A model generated the notes under the pieces. That model searched no databases and was not told where the DNA came from. It was given only the letters and a program-made list of their open reading frames with translations. From positions 124,001 through 188,000 of the forward strand of contig NZ_JAKWJO010000009.1 in NCBI RefSeq assembly GCF_022760995.1: DNA of 64,000 bases, given 5' to 3'. Position numbers and translations under genes: made by a program. Positions within the stretch are counted from its first letter, which is position 1. Each line of letters begins with the position of its first letter. This document shows positions 35,127-46,131 of this stretch, one piece after another. The stretch is from Dyella sedimenti. GTDB lineage: Bacteria > Pseudomonadota > Gammaproteobacteria > Xanthomonadales > Rhodanobacteraceae.

Positions 35127-36002
35127 CTACCGGATGCCGTCCGGACCCACTGTCCCGGCCCGGTCGGGAGCGGCCGGCCGCACCGGCGCCTGGCCCTGGG
35201 TCCAGGTCACTTCCCGCTGCGGGTACGGGATGCTGATGCCCTCGGCGCCGAAGCGTTCCTTCACCGCGCGCAGCAGGTCGGTCTGCGCCGCCCAGCCGTC
35301 GGCGCTGCGGGTGTAGGCGCGCAGCACCAGCACCACGGCGCTGTCGCCCAGGCTCTCGGTCCATACGCCCGGCGCGGGATCGCGCAGGATGCGCGCGTCG
35401 GCGGCGAACAGCTGGCGGATCACCTCCATCGCCCTGCCGATGTCGTCCTGGTAGCCGATACCCACCCGCAGCTCGAAGCGGCGGGTGCCGCGCCGATTGA
35501 AGTTGACGATGGCGTCCGAGCCGATCTTGGCGTTGGGCACCACCGCCTCGCGGTTGTCGGGCAGCACCAGCAGGGTATGCATCAGGCTGACGCTCTCCAC
35601 CGTGCCCTCGGTGCCCCCGGCCAGCACGTAGTCGCCCACCCGGAACGGGCGGAACACGATCAGCAGCACGCCCCAGGCCAGGTTGCTGAGCGAACCCTGC
35701 AGGGCCAGGCCGATGGCCAGGCCGCCCGCGCCCAGCGCGGCGACCAGCGGCGCCGAGGGCACGCCGGCCTGCTGCAGCGCCATCACCACCAGCAGCGCGA
35801 TCAGCACGCCATTGATCAGGTTGCGCAGGAAGCCGCTGAGGGTTTCATCGACGTTGGCGCGGTGCATCGCGCGGCGCGCCAGATTGGCCGTGCGCGCGGC
35901 CAGCCACAGGCCGACCAGCAGCATCACCAGGGCGATGCACAGGTTGATGAGAGTGGTGACGGCGGTCTCGGAGAAATGCAGGCGGGTGAGCAGATCGTGC
36001 AT
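35127..36002 (-). CDS. MscS-family mechanosensitive channel
   Basis: 291 residues, small-conductance mechanosensitive channel relieving turgor at the inner membrane. Three membrane helices lead into the pore-lining segment with glycine/alanine packing (VAALGAGGLAIGLALQGSLSNLAWG), then the β-domain (FRVGDYVLAGGTEGTVESVSLMHTLLVLPDNREAVVPN) and the α/β domain. The signature VPNAKIGSDAIVNF agrees with MscS. Start MHDLLTRLHFS is chosen over an earlier ATG (MIAGLLVSRR) because it gives the usual N-terminal length; neither has a strong ribosome-binding site. It lies upstream of aceF on the same strand, functionally unrelated. Confidence 0.9.
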   Translation of the reverse strand: MHDLLTRLHFSETAVTTLINLCIALVMLLVGLWLAARTANLARRAMHRANVDETLSGFLRNLINGVLIALLVVMALQQAGVPSAPLVAALGAGGLAIGLALQGSLSNLAWGVLLIVFRPFRVGDYVLAGGTEGTVESVSLMHTLLVLPDNREAVVPNAKIGSDAIVNFNRRGTRRFELRVGIGYQDDIGRAMEVIRQLFAADARILRDPAPGVWTESLGDSAVVLVLRAYTRSADGWAAQTDLLRAVKERFGAEGISIPYPQREVTWTQGQAPVRPAAPDRAGTVGPDGIR

Positions 36003-36077
36003 GGATGGGCGACTCGTGCGGACAAACCGCCGCGAGACTAGCAGCCCGGCGATCAAGGTTCCGTTGCATGCCCATGT

Positions 36078-36108
36078 AAAAAAGCCGCGCCGAGGATAAG
36101 GACGCGGC
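36078..36108 (-). terminator. Intrinsic-type terminator for a minus-strand transcript
   Basis: The stem GCCGCG/CGCGGC (36084-36089 with 36103-36108) extends by CC/GG past a one-base bulge and is followed by six Ts on the minus strand. No annotated gene ends just before it, which implies a short transcript starting to its right (see the mini-ORF at 36161-36292). Confidence 0.65.
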
Positions 36109-36160
36109 CCAAGGTCGTGCTGGGGAGCAGGCGACCGGTCGATGCGTGCGCGGAGTCGCC

Positions 36161-36292
36161 TCAGCCGGCGCGCGCACGATCCTTGGCTGTTACCAGCTTC
36201 TTGTTATCCGTCGTGTTCTTGCGGCCGTTGCTAGCGGGCGGCATCCCCGATGGATCCGTCACCGCGCAGGCCAAGCCTGCACCATGCACCAT
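36161..36292 (-). CDS. Candidate lysine-rich mini-ORF (27 or 43 residues)
   Basis: From ATG at 36244 it reads MPPASNGRKNTTDNKKLVTA then KDRARAG; an in-frame ATG at 36292 adds MVHGAGLACAVTDPSG. The KNTTDNKK stretch uses AAC, ACG, GAT and AAG codons and differs in composition from surrounding shadows. It ends about 50 bases before an intrinsic-type terminator on the same strand. No ribosome-binding site is convincing, and I recognise no family. It could instead be part of a small RNA. Confidence 0.3.
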   Translation of the reverse strand: MVHGAGLACAVTDPSGMPPASNGRKNTTDNKKLVTAKDRARAG

Positions 36293-36435
36293 GTTGCGGT
36301 GCGGGGGCATGGGCCTGTGGTCATGGCGTGCCATCGGTCATGGCCATCTTCCGCGCCATGACGCAGCGCGCATAGGAATGCCCTGGCCGGCACGCTACTT
36401 TCGACCGCAAGGATCGCCATGAGGGGAGTCGTGGG

Positions 36436-38094
36436 ATGCGCGAGGGATGGGATGCGATCGTGGTGGGCGCGGGCCTGGCCGGCCTGGTCGCCGCCACGGA
36501 ACTGGCCGGTGCCGGCAGGCGCGTGCTGGTGCTGGAGCAGGAGCCGGAACAAAGCCTGGGGGGACAGGCCTTCTGGTCGTTCGGCGGCCTGTTCTTCGTC
36601 GATTCGCCGGAACAGCGGCGCATGGGCGTGCGCGATTCGCACGCGCTGGCGCTGTCCGACTGGATGGGCACCGCCGCGTTCGATCGCGCGGAAGACCACT
36701 GGCCTCGCCGCTGGGCCGAGGCCTATGTCGATTTCGCGGCCGGCGAGAAGCGCGCCTGGCTGCATGCGATGGGCATGCGCTGGTTCCCCGTGGTGGGCTG
36801 GGCCGAGCGCGGCGGGCATGGCGCGATCGGGCACGGCAACTCGGTGCCGCGCTTCCACGTCACCTGGGGCACCGGCCCGGGCGTGATCGAGCCGTTCGTG
36901 CGGCGCGCCCGCGCGGCGGAGGCGAAGGGCACGCTGCGCTTCGGCTTCCGCCACCGCGTGGACGAACTGATCGTGGAGGGCGGCGCCGTGACGGGCGTGC
37001 GCGGCAGCGTGCTCGTCCCCGATGCGGCGGAACGCGGCAGGCCCAGCTCGCGCGAGGTGGCGCAGCCGTTCGAGCAGCATGCGCAGGCGGTGATCGTGGC
37101 TTCCGGCGGCATCGGCGGCAACCACGAGCTGGTGCGGCGCCACTGGCCGGAACGGCTGGGACCGCCACCCGCGCACATGCTGTGCGGCGTGCCCGCGCAC
37201 GTGGACGGGCGCATGCTCGGCATCAGCGAAGCGGCCGGCGCGCGGCTGATCAACCGCGACCGCATGTGGCACTACGTGGAAGGCATCGAGAACTGGGACC
37301 CGATCTGGCCGATGCACGCCATCCGCATCCTGCCCGGGCCGTCCCCGCTGTGGTTCGACGCCACCGGCCAGCGCCTGCCGGGGCCGCTGTGGCCGGGCTT
37401 CGATACGCTGGGCACGCTTCAATATCTGCGCCGCACCGGCCATGACTACAGCTGGTTCGTGCTCGACCAGCAGATCATCCGCCGCGAGTTCGCGCTGTCC
37501 GGCTCGGAGCAGAATCCCGACCTCACCAGCAAGAGCTGGCGCCAGGTCGCCCGGCGCGCCATCGGCAAGGCCGCGCCCGCCCCGGTGGAAGCGTTCAAGC
37601 GGCATGGCCGCGACTTCGTGGTGCGCGACACGCTGGAAGAACTCGTCGCCAGCATGAACGCGCTGGCGGGCAATGGCCTGCTCGACGCGACCCACCTGCG
37701 CCGCGAGATCGAGGCGCGCGACCTGCAGTTCGACAACCCGTTCGCCAAGGACGGCCAAGCGATGGCTATCCACAACGCGCGCCGCTATCGCGGCGACCGG
37801 CTGGTGCGCGTGGCCAGGCCGCATCGCCTGCTCGACCCGGCCAACGGCCCACTGATCGCGGTACGGCTGAACATCCTCACCCGCAAGACCCTCGGCGGAC
37901 TGGAAACCGACCTGCAGGCGCGCGTGCTGGGCCACGACGGCCAACCGCTGCCCGGCCTGTACGCCGCCGGCGAGGCGGCGGGCTTCGGCGGCGGCGGCTT
38001 GCACGGCTACCGCGCCCTGGAAGGCAGCTTCCTCGGCGGCTGCCTGTTCTCCGGCCGTATCGCCGGGCGCGCGGTGGCGATGGCGATCACATGA
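36436..38094 (+). CDS. FAD-binding dehydrogenase (fumarate-reductase/KSTD-like flavoprotein)
   Basis: 552 residues. An N-terminal dinucleotide fold (DAIVVGAGLAGLVAATELAGAG, then VLVLEQE) and GGQAFWSFGGLFFVD place it with flavoproteins related to fumarate reductase and 3-ketosteroid dehydrogenase. VIVASGGIGGNHELV and the C-terminal GLYAAGEAAGFGGGGLHGYRALEGSFLGGCLFSGRIAG complete the FAD site. It probably oxidises or reduces a C-C bond of an unknown substrate in the cytosol. Its TGA overlaps the ATG of the following PanE-like gene (ATGA), indicating a two-gene operon. No signal peptide. Confidence 0.88.
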   Translation: MREGWDAIVVGAGLAGLVAATELAGAGRRVLVLEQEPEQSLGGQAFWSFGGLFFVDSPEQRRMGVRDSHALALSDWMGTAAFDRAEDHWPRRWAEAYVDFAAGEKRAWLHAMGMRWFPVVGWAERGGHGAIGHGNSVPRFHVTWGTGPGVIEPFVRRARAAEAKGTLRFGFRHRVDELIVEGGAVTGVRGSVLVPDAAERGRPSSREVAQPFEQHAQAVIVASGGIGGNHELVRRHWPERLGPPPAHMLCGVPAHVDGRMLGISEAAGARLINRDRMWHYVEGIENWDPIWPMHAIRILPGPSPLWFDATGQRLPGPLWPGFDTLGTLQYLRRTGHDYSWFVLDQQIIRREFALSGSEQNPDLTSKSWRQVARRAIGKAAPAPVEAFKRHGRDFVVRDTLEELVASMNALAGNGLLDATHLRREIEARDLQFDNPFAKDGQAMAIHNARRYRGDRLVRVARPHRLLDPANGPLIAVRLNILTRKTLGGLETDLQARVLGHDGQPLPGLYAAGEAAGFGGGGLHGYRALEGSFLGGCLFSGRIAGRAVAMAIT

Positions 38095-39119
38095 GCGCGC
38101 ACGCCTTGCCGCGCATCGCCATCTATGGCGCGGGCAGCGTGGGTGGCTACCTGGCCGCGCGGCTGCACGAACAGGCGCGCGTCACTTGCATCGGCCGCCG
38201 CCGGGTGATGGACGCCTGGCGCCTGCACGGACTGGACTGGAGCGACCTGGAGGGCGGCCACGAGCACGTGGCGGCCCGCGAGGTGGAACTGAAGGCCGAC
38301 CCGTTCGCCGCCGCCAAGGCGCACCTGGTGCTGGTAACGGTGAAATCCGCGGCCACCGCGACGGTGGCGCGCGAACTCGCCACGGTGCTGGCGCCGGGCG
38401 TGCCGGTGGTCAGCTTCCAGAACGGGCTGCACAACGCCGCGATCCTGCGCGAGGCGCTGCCCGGCCATCCCGTGCTGGCGGGCATGGTGCCGTTCAACGT
38501 GCTGCAGCGCGTGCCGGGCGATTTCCACCAGGGCTCGGGCGGCGCGCTGATGGTGCAGGCGCACGAGGCGCTGGCGGCCTACCTGCCGTTATTCGCCGCC
38601 GCCGGCGTGCCCTTGCTGCCGCGCCAGGACATGCCCGCCGTGCTGGCCGCCAAGCTGCTGCTCAACCTCAATAACGCGCTCAATGCGCTATCGGACCTGC
38701 CGCTGCGCGAGGAACTGTCGCAGCGCGCCTGGCGGCGCTGCCTTGCGATGGCACAACGCGAGGCGCTGGCGGCGTTCGCCGCGGCCGGCATCCGCCCCGC
38801 CCGCCTCACGCCGTTGCCGCCGCGCTGGCTGCCGCGCGTGCTGGAACTGCCGGATGCCGGCTTCCGCCGCATCGCCTCGCGCATGCTGGCGATCGATCCG
38901 CTCGCGCGTTCGTCCATGTGGGAGGACCTGCAACGCGGGCGGCCCACCGAGGTGGACGCGATCAACGGCGAGATCGTGCGCCTTGCCGAACGTCAACACC
39001 TGCCCGCGCCGGTGAATGCTCGCCTGGTAGCGCTGGTGCACGAGGCCGAACAGGCGCCGCGCCGCTGGGACGCCGCCTCGCTGCTCCACGAACTGCAGCG
39101 CCTCCCTTCCCCCCTGTAG
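38091..39119 (+). CDS. 2-dehydropantoate 2-reductase family oxidoreductase (PanE-like)
   Basis: 342 residues. PanE reduces ketopantoate to pantoate with NADPH in CoA synthesis; relatives act on other 2-keto acids. The Rossmann glycine motif is IAIYGAGSVGGYLAARL, followed by LVLVTVKSAAT (conserved Lys), VVSFQNGLHNAAIL (Asn) and, in the second domain, AKLLLNLNNALNAL (catalytic Lys). The C-terminus includes SSMWEDLQRGRPTEVDAINGEIV, typical of the family. It is coupled by ATGA to the FAD dehydrogenase gene, which suggests a dedicated catabolic role rather than pantothenate synthesis. A REP-like element overlaps its stop codon. Confidence 0.87.
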   Translation: MSAHALPRIAIYGAGSVGGYLAARLHEQARVTCIGRRRVMDAWRLHGLDWSDLEGGHEHVAAREVELKADPFAAAKAHLVLVTVKSAATATVARELATVLAPGVPVVSFQNGLHNAAILREALPGHPVLAGMVPFNVLQRVPGDFHQGSGGALMVQAHEALAAYLPLFAAAGVPLLPRQDMPAVLAAKLLLNLNNALNALSDLPLREELSQRAWRRCLAMAQREALAAFAAAGIRPARLTPLPPRWLPRVLELPDAGFRRIASRMLAIDPLARSSMWEDLQRGRPTEVDAINGEIVRLAERQHLPAPVNARLVALVHEAEQAPRRWDAASLLHELQRLPSPL

Positions 39120-39245
39120 GAGCGCACCCAGTGCGCGACCGGTGACGCGGAAACGCAGGACGAACGGCAATGCGCCATGTCGCATTCCGTGGATGCGGGG
39201 CGTATGTCTGGCGCGCCGCGGTCGCGCACTGGGTGCGCTCTTACA
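39115..39245. repeat. REP/BIME-like inverted repeat, copy 4 (variant)
   Basis: Arms TGTAGGAGCGCACCCAGTGC at 39115 and its complement ending at 39245 (with CTCTTACA), spaced by about 80 bases. Loop bases differ from other copies in both arms (CCA instead of CCT). The PanE-like gene stop TAG lies inside the left arm. Confidence 0.85.
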
Positions 39246-39272
39246 TGGTTGTGTGGGCGGGGCGGGAAAGGG

Positions 39273-40490
39273 CTACTCCTGCGCCGCATAAAGCTCGCGT
39301 CGCAGGTTGCGCAGCGACAGCGTCTCCCACACGGCCACCAGCACGAGTACCACGGTCGTCAACACCGATAACGCAAGCGTGGGCAGCGAGGCGGCCGGCC
39401 ATAGCAGCACCAGCAGCAGGGCAATGCCCACCAAGTGCGACAACGGCAGATGGGTTCGGTTGACGCTCTGCTTGAACAGCGCATTGCCCAGCAGGTACAG
39501 CGCCGGCCCGCCCAGCAGCACCGCGACCTGGGCCGGACCGGCATGGCCGTGGGGTTCGCTCAGGCTCAGCTCGTCGCCCACCGCGCCGACCACGATGCCC
39601 GCCACGATCGGCAAGTGCAGGTAGGTATAACCCAGCCGGGCGGCACGGCCAGGGTCGGCCGACTGACGGATCGAGCGGCTACCGCGCTCGGCGCCGAGGT
39701 CGAAATAGATCCACCACATCGCCACGCAGCCGACGAAGGCAATGGCGAAGGCCAGCCACGCCGCCGGCTCGCGCCCGCCCTCGGCGAAACTGCTGCCGGT
39801 CACCACCACCGACTCGCCCAGCGCGATGATGACGAACAGGCTGCAGCGCTCGGCCATGTGGCCGCCCTCCACGTCCCACTCCCGCGTGCTGGAGCGCCCC
39901 AGGCCCGGCACGTAGAAGAACGCCGCCGGCCCCAGGTATTCGATGCCCAGCGCGACGACCCACCAGTCCAGGCGCGCCTCGCCACCGGCCAGACCGCCGG
40001 CGATCCACAGCGCGCCCGACGCGCACAGCCACAGCGTGATGCGGTAGAAGTTGTAGCGGGCCTCGCGCGGCGAGCGGTGCAGGGCCCAGACCATGAAGCA
40101 CGAACGGCCCACCTGCATGAACACATAGGCGCCGGCGAAGATCAGCCCATGGCCACCGAAGGCATCCGGCAGCGCGGTGGACAGCAGCAGGCCGGCGAAC
40201 ATCAGCACCAGCACCAGCAGGCGCACCGCCAGCCGCTCCGGGTCCAGCCAGTTGGTGATCCAGCCGGTGAAGATCCATACCCACCACACCGCCAGGAACA
40301 GCAGCAGCACGCGCGCGGCACCGGTCGCGTCCAAATTGTGCAGCAAGGTATGCGAGAGCTGGGTGACCGCATAGACGAACACCAGGTCGAAGAACAGTTC
40401 GACATTCGTGACCTTGCCATGCTCGCCCGGCTGGCGGGCGCGCAGCAGGCTCGGTACATGGTCTCCTTCGGCATGGGGCATCTCGGACAT
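39273..40490 (-). CDS. Low-temperature-requirement A (LtrA) family membrane protein
   Basis: 405 residues with about ten membrane helices. The N-terminal signature VTNVELFFDLVFVYAVTQLSH and the later VEGGHMAERCSLFVIIALGESVVVTG are diagnostic for the LtrA family, known from a Listeria locus needed for growth in the cold; the molecular activity is unknown. The protein is predicted in the inner membrane with a cytoplasmic N-terminus. It converges on the PanE-like gene and lies downstream of aceE on the same strand beyond a terminator, so it is probably a separate unit. Confidence 0.88.
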   Translation of the reverse strand: MSEMPHAEGDHVPSLLRARQPGEHGKVTNVELFFDLVFVYAVTQLSHTLLHNLDATGAARVLLLFLAVWWVWIFTGWITNWLDPERLAVRLLVLVLMFAGLLLSTALPDAFGGHGLIFAGAYVFMQVGRSCFMVWALHRSPREARYNFYRITLWLCASGALWIAGGLAGGEARLDWWVVALGIEYLGPAAFFYVPGLGRSSTREWDVEGGHMAERCSLFVIIALGESVVVTGSSFAEGGREPAAWLAFAIAFVGCVAMWWIYFDLGAERGSRSIRQSADPGRAARLGYTYLHLPIVAGIVVGAVGDELSLSEPHGHAGPAQVAVLLGGPALYLLGNALFKQSVNRTHLPLSHLVGIALLLVLLWPAASLPTLALSVLTTVVLVLVAVWETLSLRNLRRELYAAQE

Positions 40491-40574
40491 CGCGCGGCCT
40501 CCCGGTGGTCGCTTCCGTTATCGCACGGGCGGGGGCCGGGCCGGAATGCCCCGCCATCCAGGACGCATGAAAAC

Positions 40575-40603
40575 GAAAGGCCCCGCACAGGGCGGGGCCT
40601 TTC
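40575..40603 (-). terminator. Terminator after aceE
   Basis: A 12-bp stem (40575-40586 with 40592-40603, GAAAGGCCCCGC) and 5-base loop, 20 bases past the aceE stop. On the minus strand it continues CGTTTTC, a modest T-tract. The same hairpin precedes the ltrA-like gene start. Confidence 0.8.
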
Positions 40604-40622
40604 GTGACCGTTCCTTCCCGGC

Positions 40623-43316
40623 TCAGACCGTCAGCGGATTGGGCTTGTCCGGATCGAGCTTGTAGGTCTTGATGGCGCGCGCCACGTCCTTGGCATTGAC
40701 CTTGCCGTCCTTCGCCAGCGCGGCCAGCGCGGCGTGGGCGATCCAGTAGCGGTCCACCTCGAAGAAGCCGCGCAGGTGCGCGCGGGTATCCGAGCGGCCG
40801 AAGCCGTCGGTGCCCAGCACCGTGTAGTGCATGCCGTCCGGCACGAAGGCGCGGATCTGGTCGGCGAACTCGCGCACGTAGTCGGTGGCGGCGATGGCCG
40901 GGCCCTGGCGGCCCTGCAGCAGGCCGGTGACGTACGGCACGCGCTGCTCGGCTTCCGGATGCAGGCGGTTCCAGCGCTCGGCGTCGAAGCCATCACGGCG
41001 CAGCTCGGTGAAGCTCGGGCAGGACCAGATATCGGCGGTGACGCCGAAGTCCTTCTCCAGCAGCTCGGCCGCGGCGATCACCTCGCGCAGGATCGTGCCC
41101 GAACCCAGCAGCTGCACGCGCGGCTCGCCCTTCTTCGGCTTGCCGGCGTCCTTGAACAGGTACATGCCCTTGATGATGCCCTCCTCCACGCCCTGCGGCA
41201 GGTCGGGATGGCTGTAGTTCTCGTTCATCACGGTGATGTAGTAGTACACGTCCTCCTGCTCCTGCAGCATGCGGCGGGTGCCGTCCTGCAGGATCACCGC
41301 GATCTCGTAGGAGAACGTCGGGTCATACGACTTCACGTTCGGGATCGCGCCGGACAACAGGTGCGAGTGACCGTCCTCGTGCTGCAGGCCCTCGCCGTTG
41401 AGCGTGGTGCGACCCGAGGTACCGCCGATCAGGAAGCCGCGCGCGCGCATGTCGCCGGCCGCCCAGGCCAGGTCGCCGATGCGCTGGAAGCCGAACATCG
41501 AGTAGTAGATGAAGAACGGCAGCATCGGCTGGTTGCTGATGCTGTAGCTGGTGGCCGCAGCCATCCAGGCGGCCATGCCGCCGGCCTCGGAGATGCCTTC
41601 CTGCAGCACCTGGCCCTTCTGGTCCTCGCGGTAGTACAGCAGCTGGTCGGCGTCCTGCGGGCGGTACTTCTGGCCGAACGGCGCGTAGATGCCGATCTGG
41701 CGGAACATGCCTTCCATGCCGAAGGTGCGCGCCTCGTCGGCCACGATCGGCACGATGCGCTCGCCGATCTGCTTGTCGCGCAGCAAAAGGTTCATGCCGC
41801 GTACCAGCGCCATGGTGGTGGAGATCTCGCGCTCGCCAGTGCCGTTGGTGATCTGCGCGAACGCCGGCAGCTCCGGCGCCTTCAGCTTCACGTCGGCATG
41901 GCGGCGGCGCTGCGGCAGGAAGCCGCCCAGCGCGCGGCGGCGCTCGAGCATGTACTCCACTTCCGGCGAATCCTTGCCCGGGTGGTAGTACGGCACGTCG
42001 GCCAGCTTGTCGTCCGTCACAGGAATGTTGAAGCGGTCGCGGAAGTGGCGCACGGCGTCGGCGTCCAGCTTCTTCTGCTGGTGCGTCGGGTTCTGCGACT
42101 CGCCGGCCGCGCCCATGCCGTAGCCCTTGACCGTCTTGGCCAGGATCACCGTGGGCATGCCCTGAGTGTTCACCGCCTGGTGGTAGGCCGCGTAGACCTT
42201 GTGCGGGTCATGGCCGCCGCGGTTGAGGCGCCAGATGTCGTCGTCCGACAGGTTGGCGACCATCTCGCGGGTCTCGGGATACTTGTTGAAGAAGTGCTCG
42301 CGCGTGTACGCGCCGCCGAAGGCCTTGCACGCCTGGTACTCGCCGTCGACGGTCTCCATCATCAGCTTGCGCAGCACGCCCTTGGTGTCGCGAGCCAGGA
42401 GCGGATCCCAGTAGCTGCCCCAGATCACCTTGATGGCGTTCCAGCCGGCGCCGCGGAACACGCCTTCCAATTCCTGGATGATCTTGCCGTTGCCGCGCAC
42501 CGGACCGTCCAGGCGCTGCAGGTTGCAGTTGATCACGAACACCAGGTTGTCCAGGCCCTCGCGGCCGGCCAGCGAGATGGCGCCCAGCGACTCCGGCTCG
42601 TCGGTCTCGCCGTCGCCCATGAAGCACCAGATCTTGCGGTCGGTCTTGGGCATCAGGCCGCGGTGTTCCAGGTACTTCCAGAACTGCGCCTGGTAGATCG
42701 CCTGGATCGGACCGAGGCCCATCGACACCGTCGGCACCTGCCAGTAGTCCGGCATCAGCCAGGGATGCGGGTACGAGGACAGGCCACGGCCGTGGCCGGC
42801 CACTTCCATGCGGAACAGGTCCAACTGCTCCTCGGCGATGCGGCCTTCCAGGAAGGAGCGCGCATAGATGCCCGGGCTGGAATGGCCCTGGTGGAACACC
42901 AGGTCGCCCGGATGGTCGGCACTGGGCGCGCGCCAGAAATGGTTGAAGCCCACGTCGTACAGCGTCGCCGAGGACGCGAAGCTGGCGATATGGCCGCCCA
43001 GCTCGCCCGGCTTGCGGTTGGCGCGCACCACCATGGCCATCGCGTTCCAGCGGATCAGGGTGCGGATGCGCCATTCCATCGCCGCATCGCCCGGCATCTT
43101 GGCCTCGTTGGCCGGGGCAATGGTGTTGACGTATTCGGTGGTCGGGTTGAACGGCAGGTAGCCGCCGGCCCGGCGCGTCGAATCGACCATCTTCTCCAGC
43201 AGGTAGTGCGCGCGCTCGGTGCCGTCATGGTTGATGACCGCATTGAGCGATTCGACCCATTCCTGGGTTTCGGTGGGGTCGAGGTCCTGGTGGAGGATGT
43301 CGTCGAGCTGATCCAT
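40623..43316 (-). CDS. aceE: Pyruvate dehydrogenase E1 component (homodimeric)
   Basis: 897 residues, the homodimeric AceE type. It decarboxylates pyruvate with thiamine diphosphate and acetylates E2 lipoyl groups. Features: N-terminal TQEWVESLNAVINHDGTERAHYLL, GHIASFASSATLYDVGFNHF, the ThDP/Mg2+ block MGDGETDEPES...NLVFVINCNLQRLDGPVRGN, and later RQIGIYAPFGQKYRPQDAD. Start MDQLDDILHQ fits the family; the frame is open about 128 codons further, but that part covers a REP-like element. It is unlinked from aceF-lpdA, with four unrelated genes between. Confidence 0.96.
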   Translation of the reverse strand: MDQLDDILHQDLDPTETQEWVESLNAVINHDGTERAHYLLEKMVDSTRRAGGYLPFNPTTEYVNTIAPANEAKMPGDAAMEWRIRTLIRWNAMAMVVRANRKPGELGGHIASFASSATLYDVGFNHFWRAPSADHPGDLVFHQGHSSPGIYARSFLEGRIAEEQLDLFRMEVAGHGRGLSSYPHPWLMPDYWQVPTVSMGLGPIQAIYQAQFWKYLEHRGLMPKTDRKIWCFMGDGETDEPESLGAISLAGREGLDNLVFVINCNLQRLDGPVRGNGKIIQELEGVFRGAGWNAIKVIWGSYWDPLLARDTKGVLRKLMMETVDGEYQACKAFGGAYTREHFFNKYPETREMVANLSDDDIWRLNRGGHDPHKVYAAYHQAVNTQGMPTVILAKTVKGYGMGAAGESQNPTHQQKKLDADAVRHFRDRFNIPVTDDKLADVPYYHPGKDSPEVEYMLERRRALGGFLPQRRRHADVKLKAPELPAFAQITNGTGEREISTTMALVRGMNLLLRDKQIGERIVPIVADEARTFGMEGMFRQIGIYAPFGQKYRPQDADQLLYYREDQKGQVLQEGISEAGGMAAWMAAATSYSISNQPMLPFFIYYSMFGFQRIGDLAWAAGDMRARGFLIGGTSGRTTLNGEGLQHEDGHSHLLSGAIPNVKSYDPTFSYEIAVILQDGTRRMLQEQEDVYYYITVMNENYSHPDLPQGVEEGIIKGMYLFKDAGKPKKGEPRVQLLGSGTILREVIAAAELLEKDFGVTADIWSCPSFTELRRDGFDAERWNRLHPEAEQRVPYVTGLLQGRQGPAIAATDYVREFADQIRAFVPDGMHYTVLGTDGFGRSDTRAHLRGFFEVDRYWIAHAALAALAKDGKVNAKDVARAIKTYKLDPDKPNPLTV

Positions 43317-43501
43317 GGGGAGCTTCTCTCTCCGCGGCGCCGGGGGATGGCGCGGCTGTAGGTGGACGCCTCGGGCTTGGGGAGGCGGGGAACTGGCCGA
43401 GTTTATCTCTGGCGGGGTTTTTCGCCAATTGGATCGTGGCAGTACGGCGGCGAATGGGGTTGGATGTTTTATGTTGCGTTGCCGCAAATTTCCATCGCGA
43501 C

Positions 43502-43630
43502 TGTAGGAGCGCACCCTGTGCGCGACCGCCTTTTGCTCGTCATCCTGGCGCACCCCACAAAAGGGGGCAAGGGCCGGGATGGCGTCAAAGACCGAGGCGA
43601 AAGGAGGTCGCGCACAGGGTGCGCTCCTAC
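43502..43630. repeat. REP/BIME-like inverted repeat, copy 5
   Basis: Arms TGTAGGAGCGCACCCTGTGC at 43502 and the complement ending at 43630, with about 80 bases between. It lies between the aceE start and the maeB stop. Confidence 0.88.
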
Positions 43631-43667
43631 GGAAAGCGGCATGGGGCGACACGCCAAAATAAGGAAA

Positions 43668-43685
43668 CGGGGCCCGAAGGCCCCG
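43668..43685 (-). terminator. Intrinsic terminator after maeB
   Basis: Stem CGGGGCC/GGCCCCG (43668-43674 with 43679-43685) with a UUCG-type tetraloop on the transcript, followed on the minus strand by TTTCCTTATTTT. It begins 11 bases after the maeB stop. Confidence 0.8.
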
Positions 43686-43696
43686 CCCCTCCCCCA

Positions 43697-45988
<2,292 letters not shown>

Positions 45989-46131
45989 GGGATGCGTTGA
46001 TCGGATGAGGGGAAGCCGGTTGCCGGCCAGCGGCATGGCCGAATCTTAACACCTGCCTCCCCTTTCCCCGACGACGCATCGCAGCATGACGGCGTGGCGG
46101 CGACGTGAGGCACCGTCCCCGGCGGCGGCCG

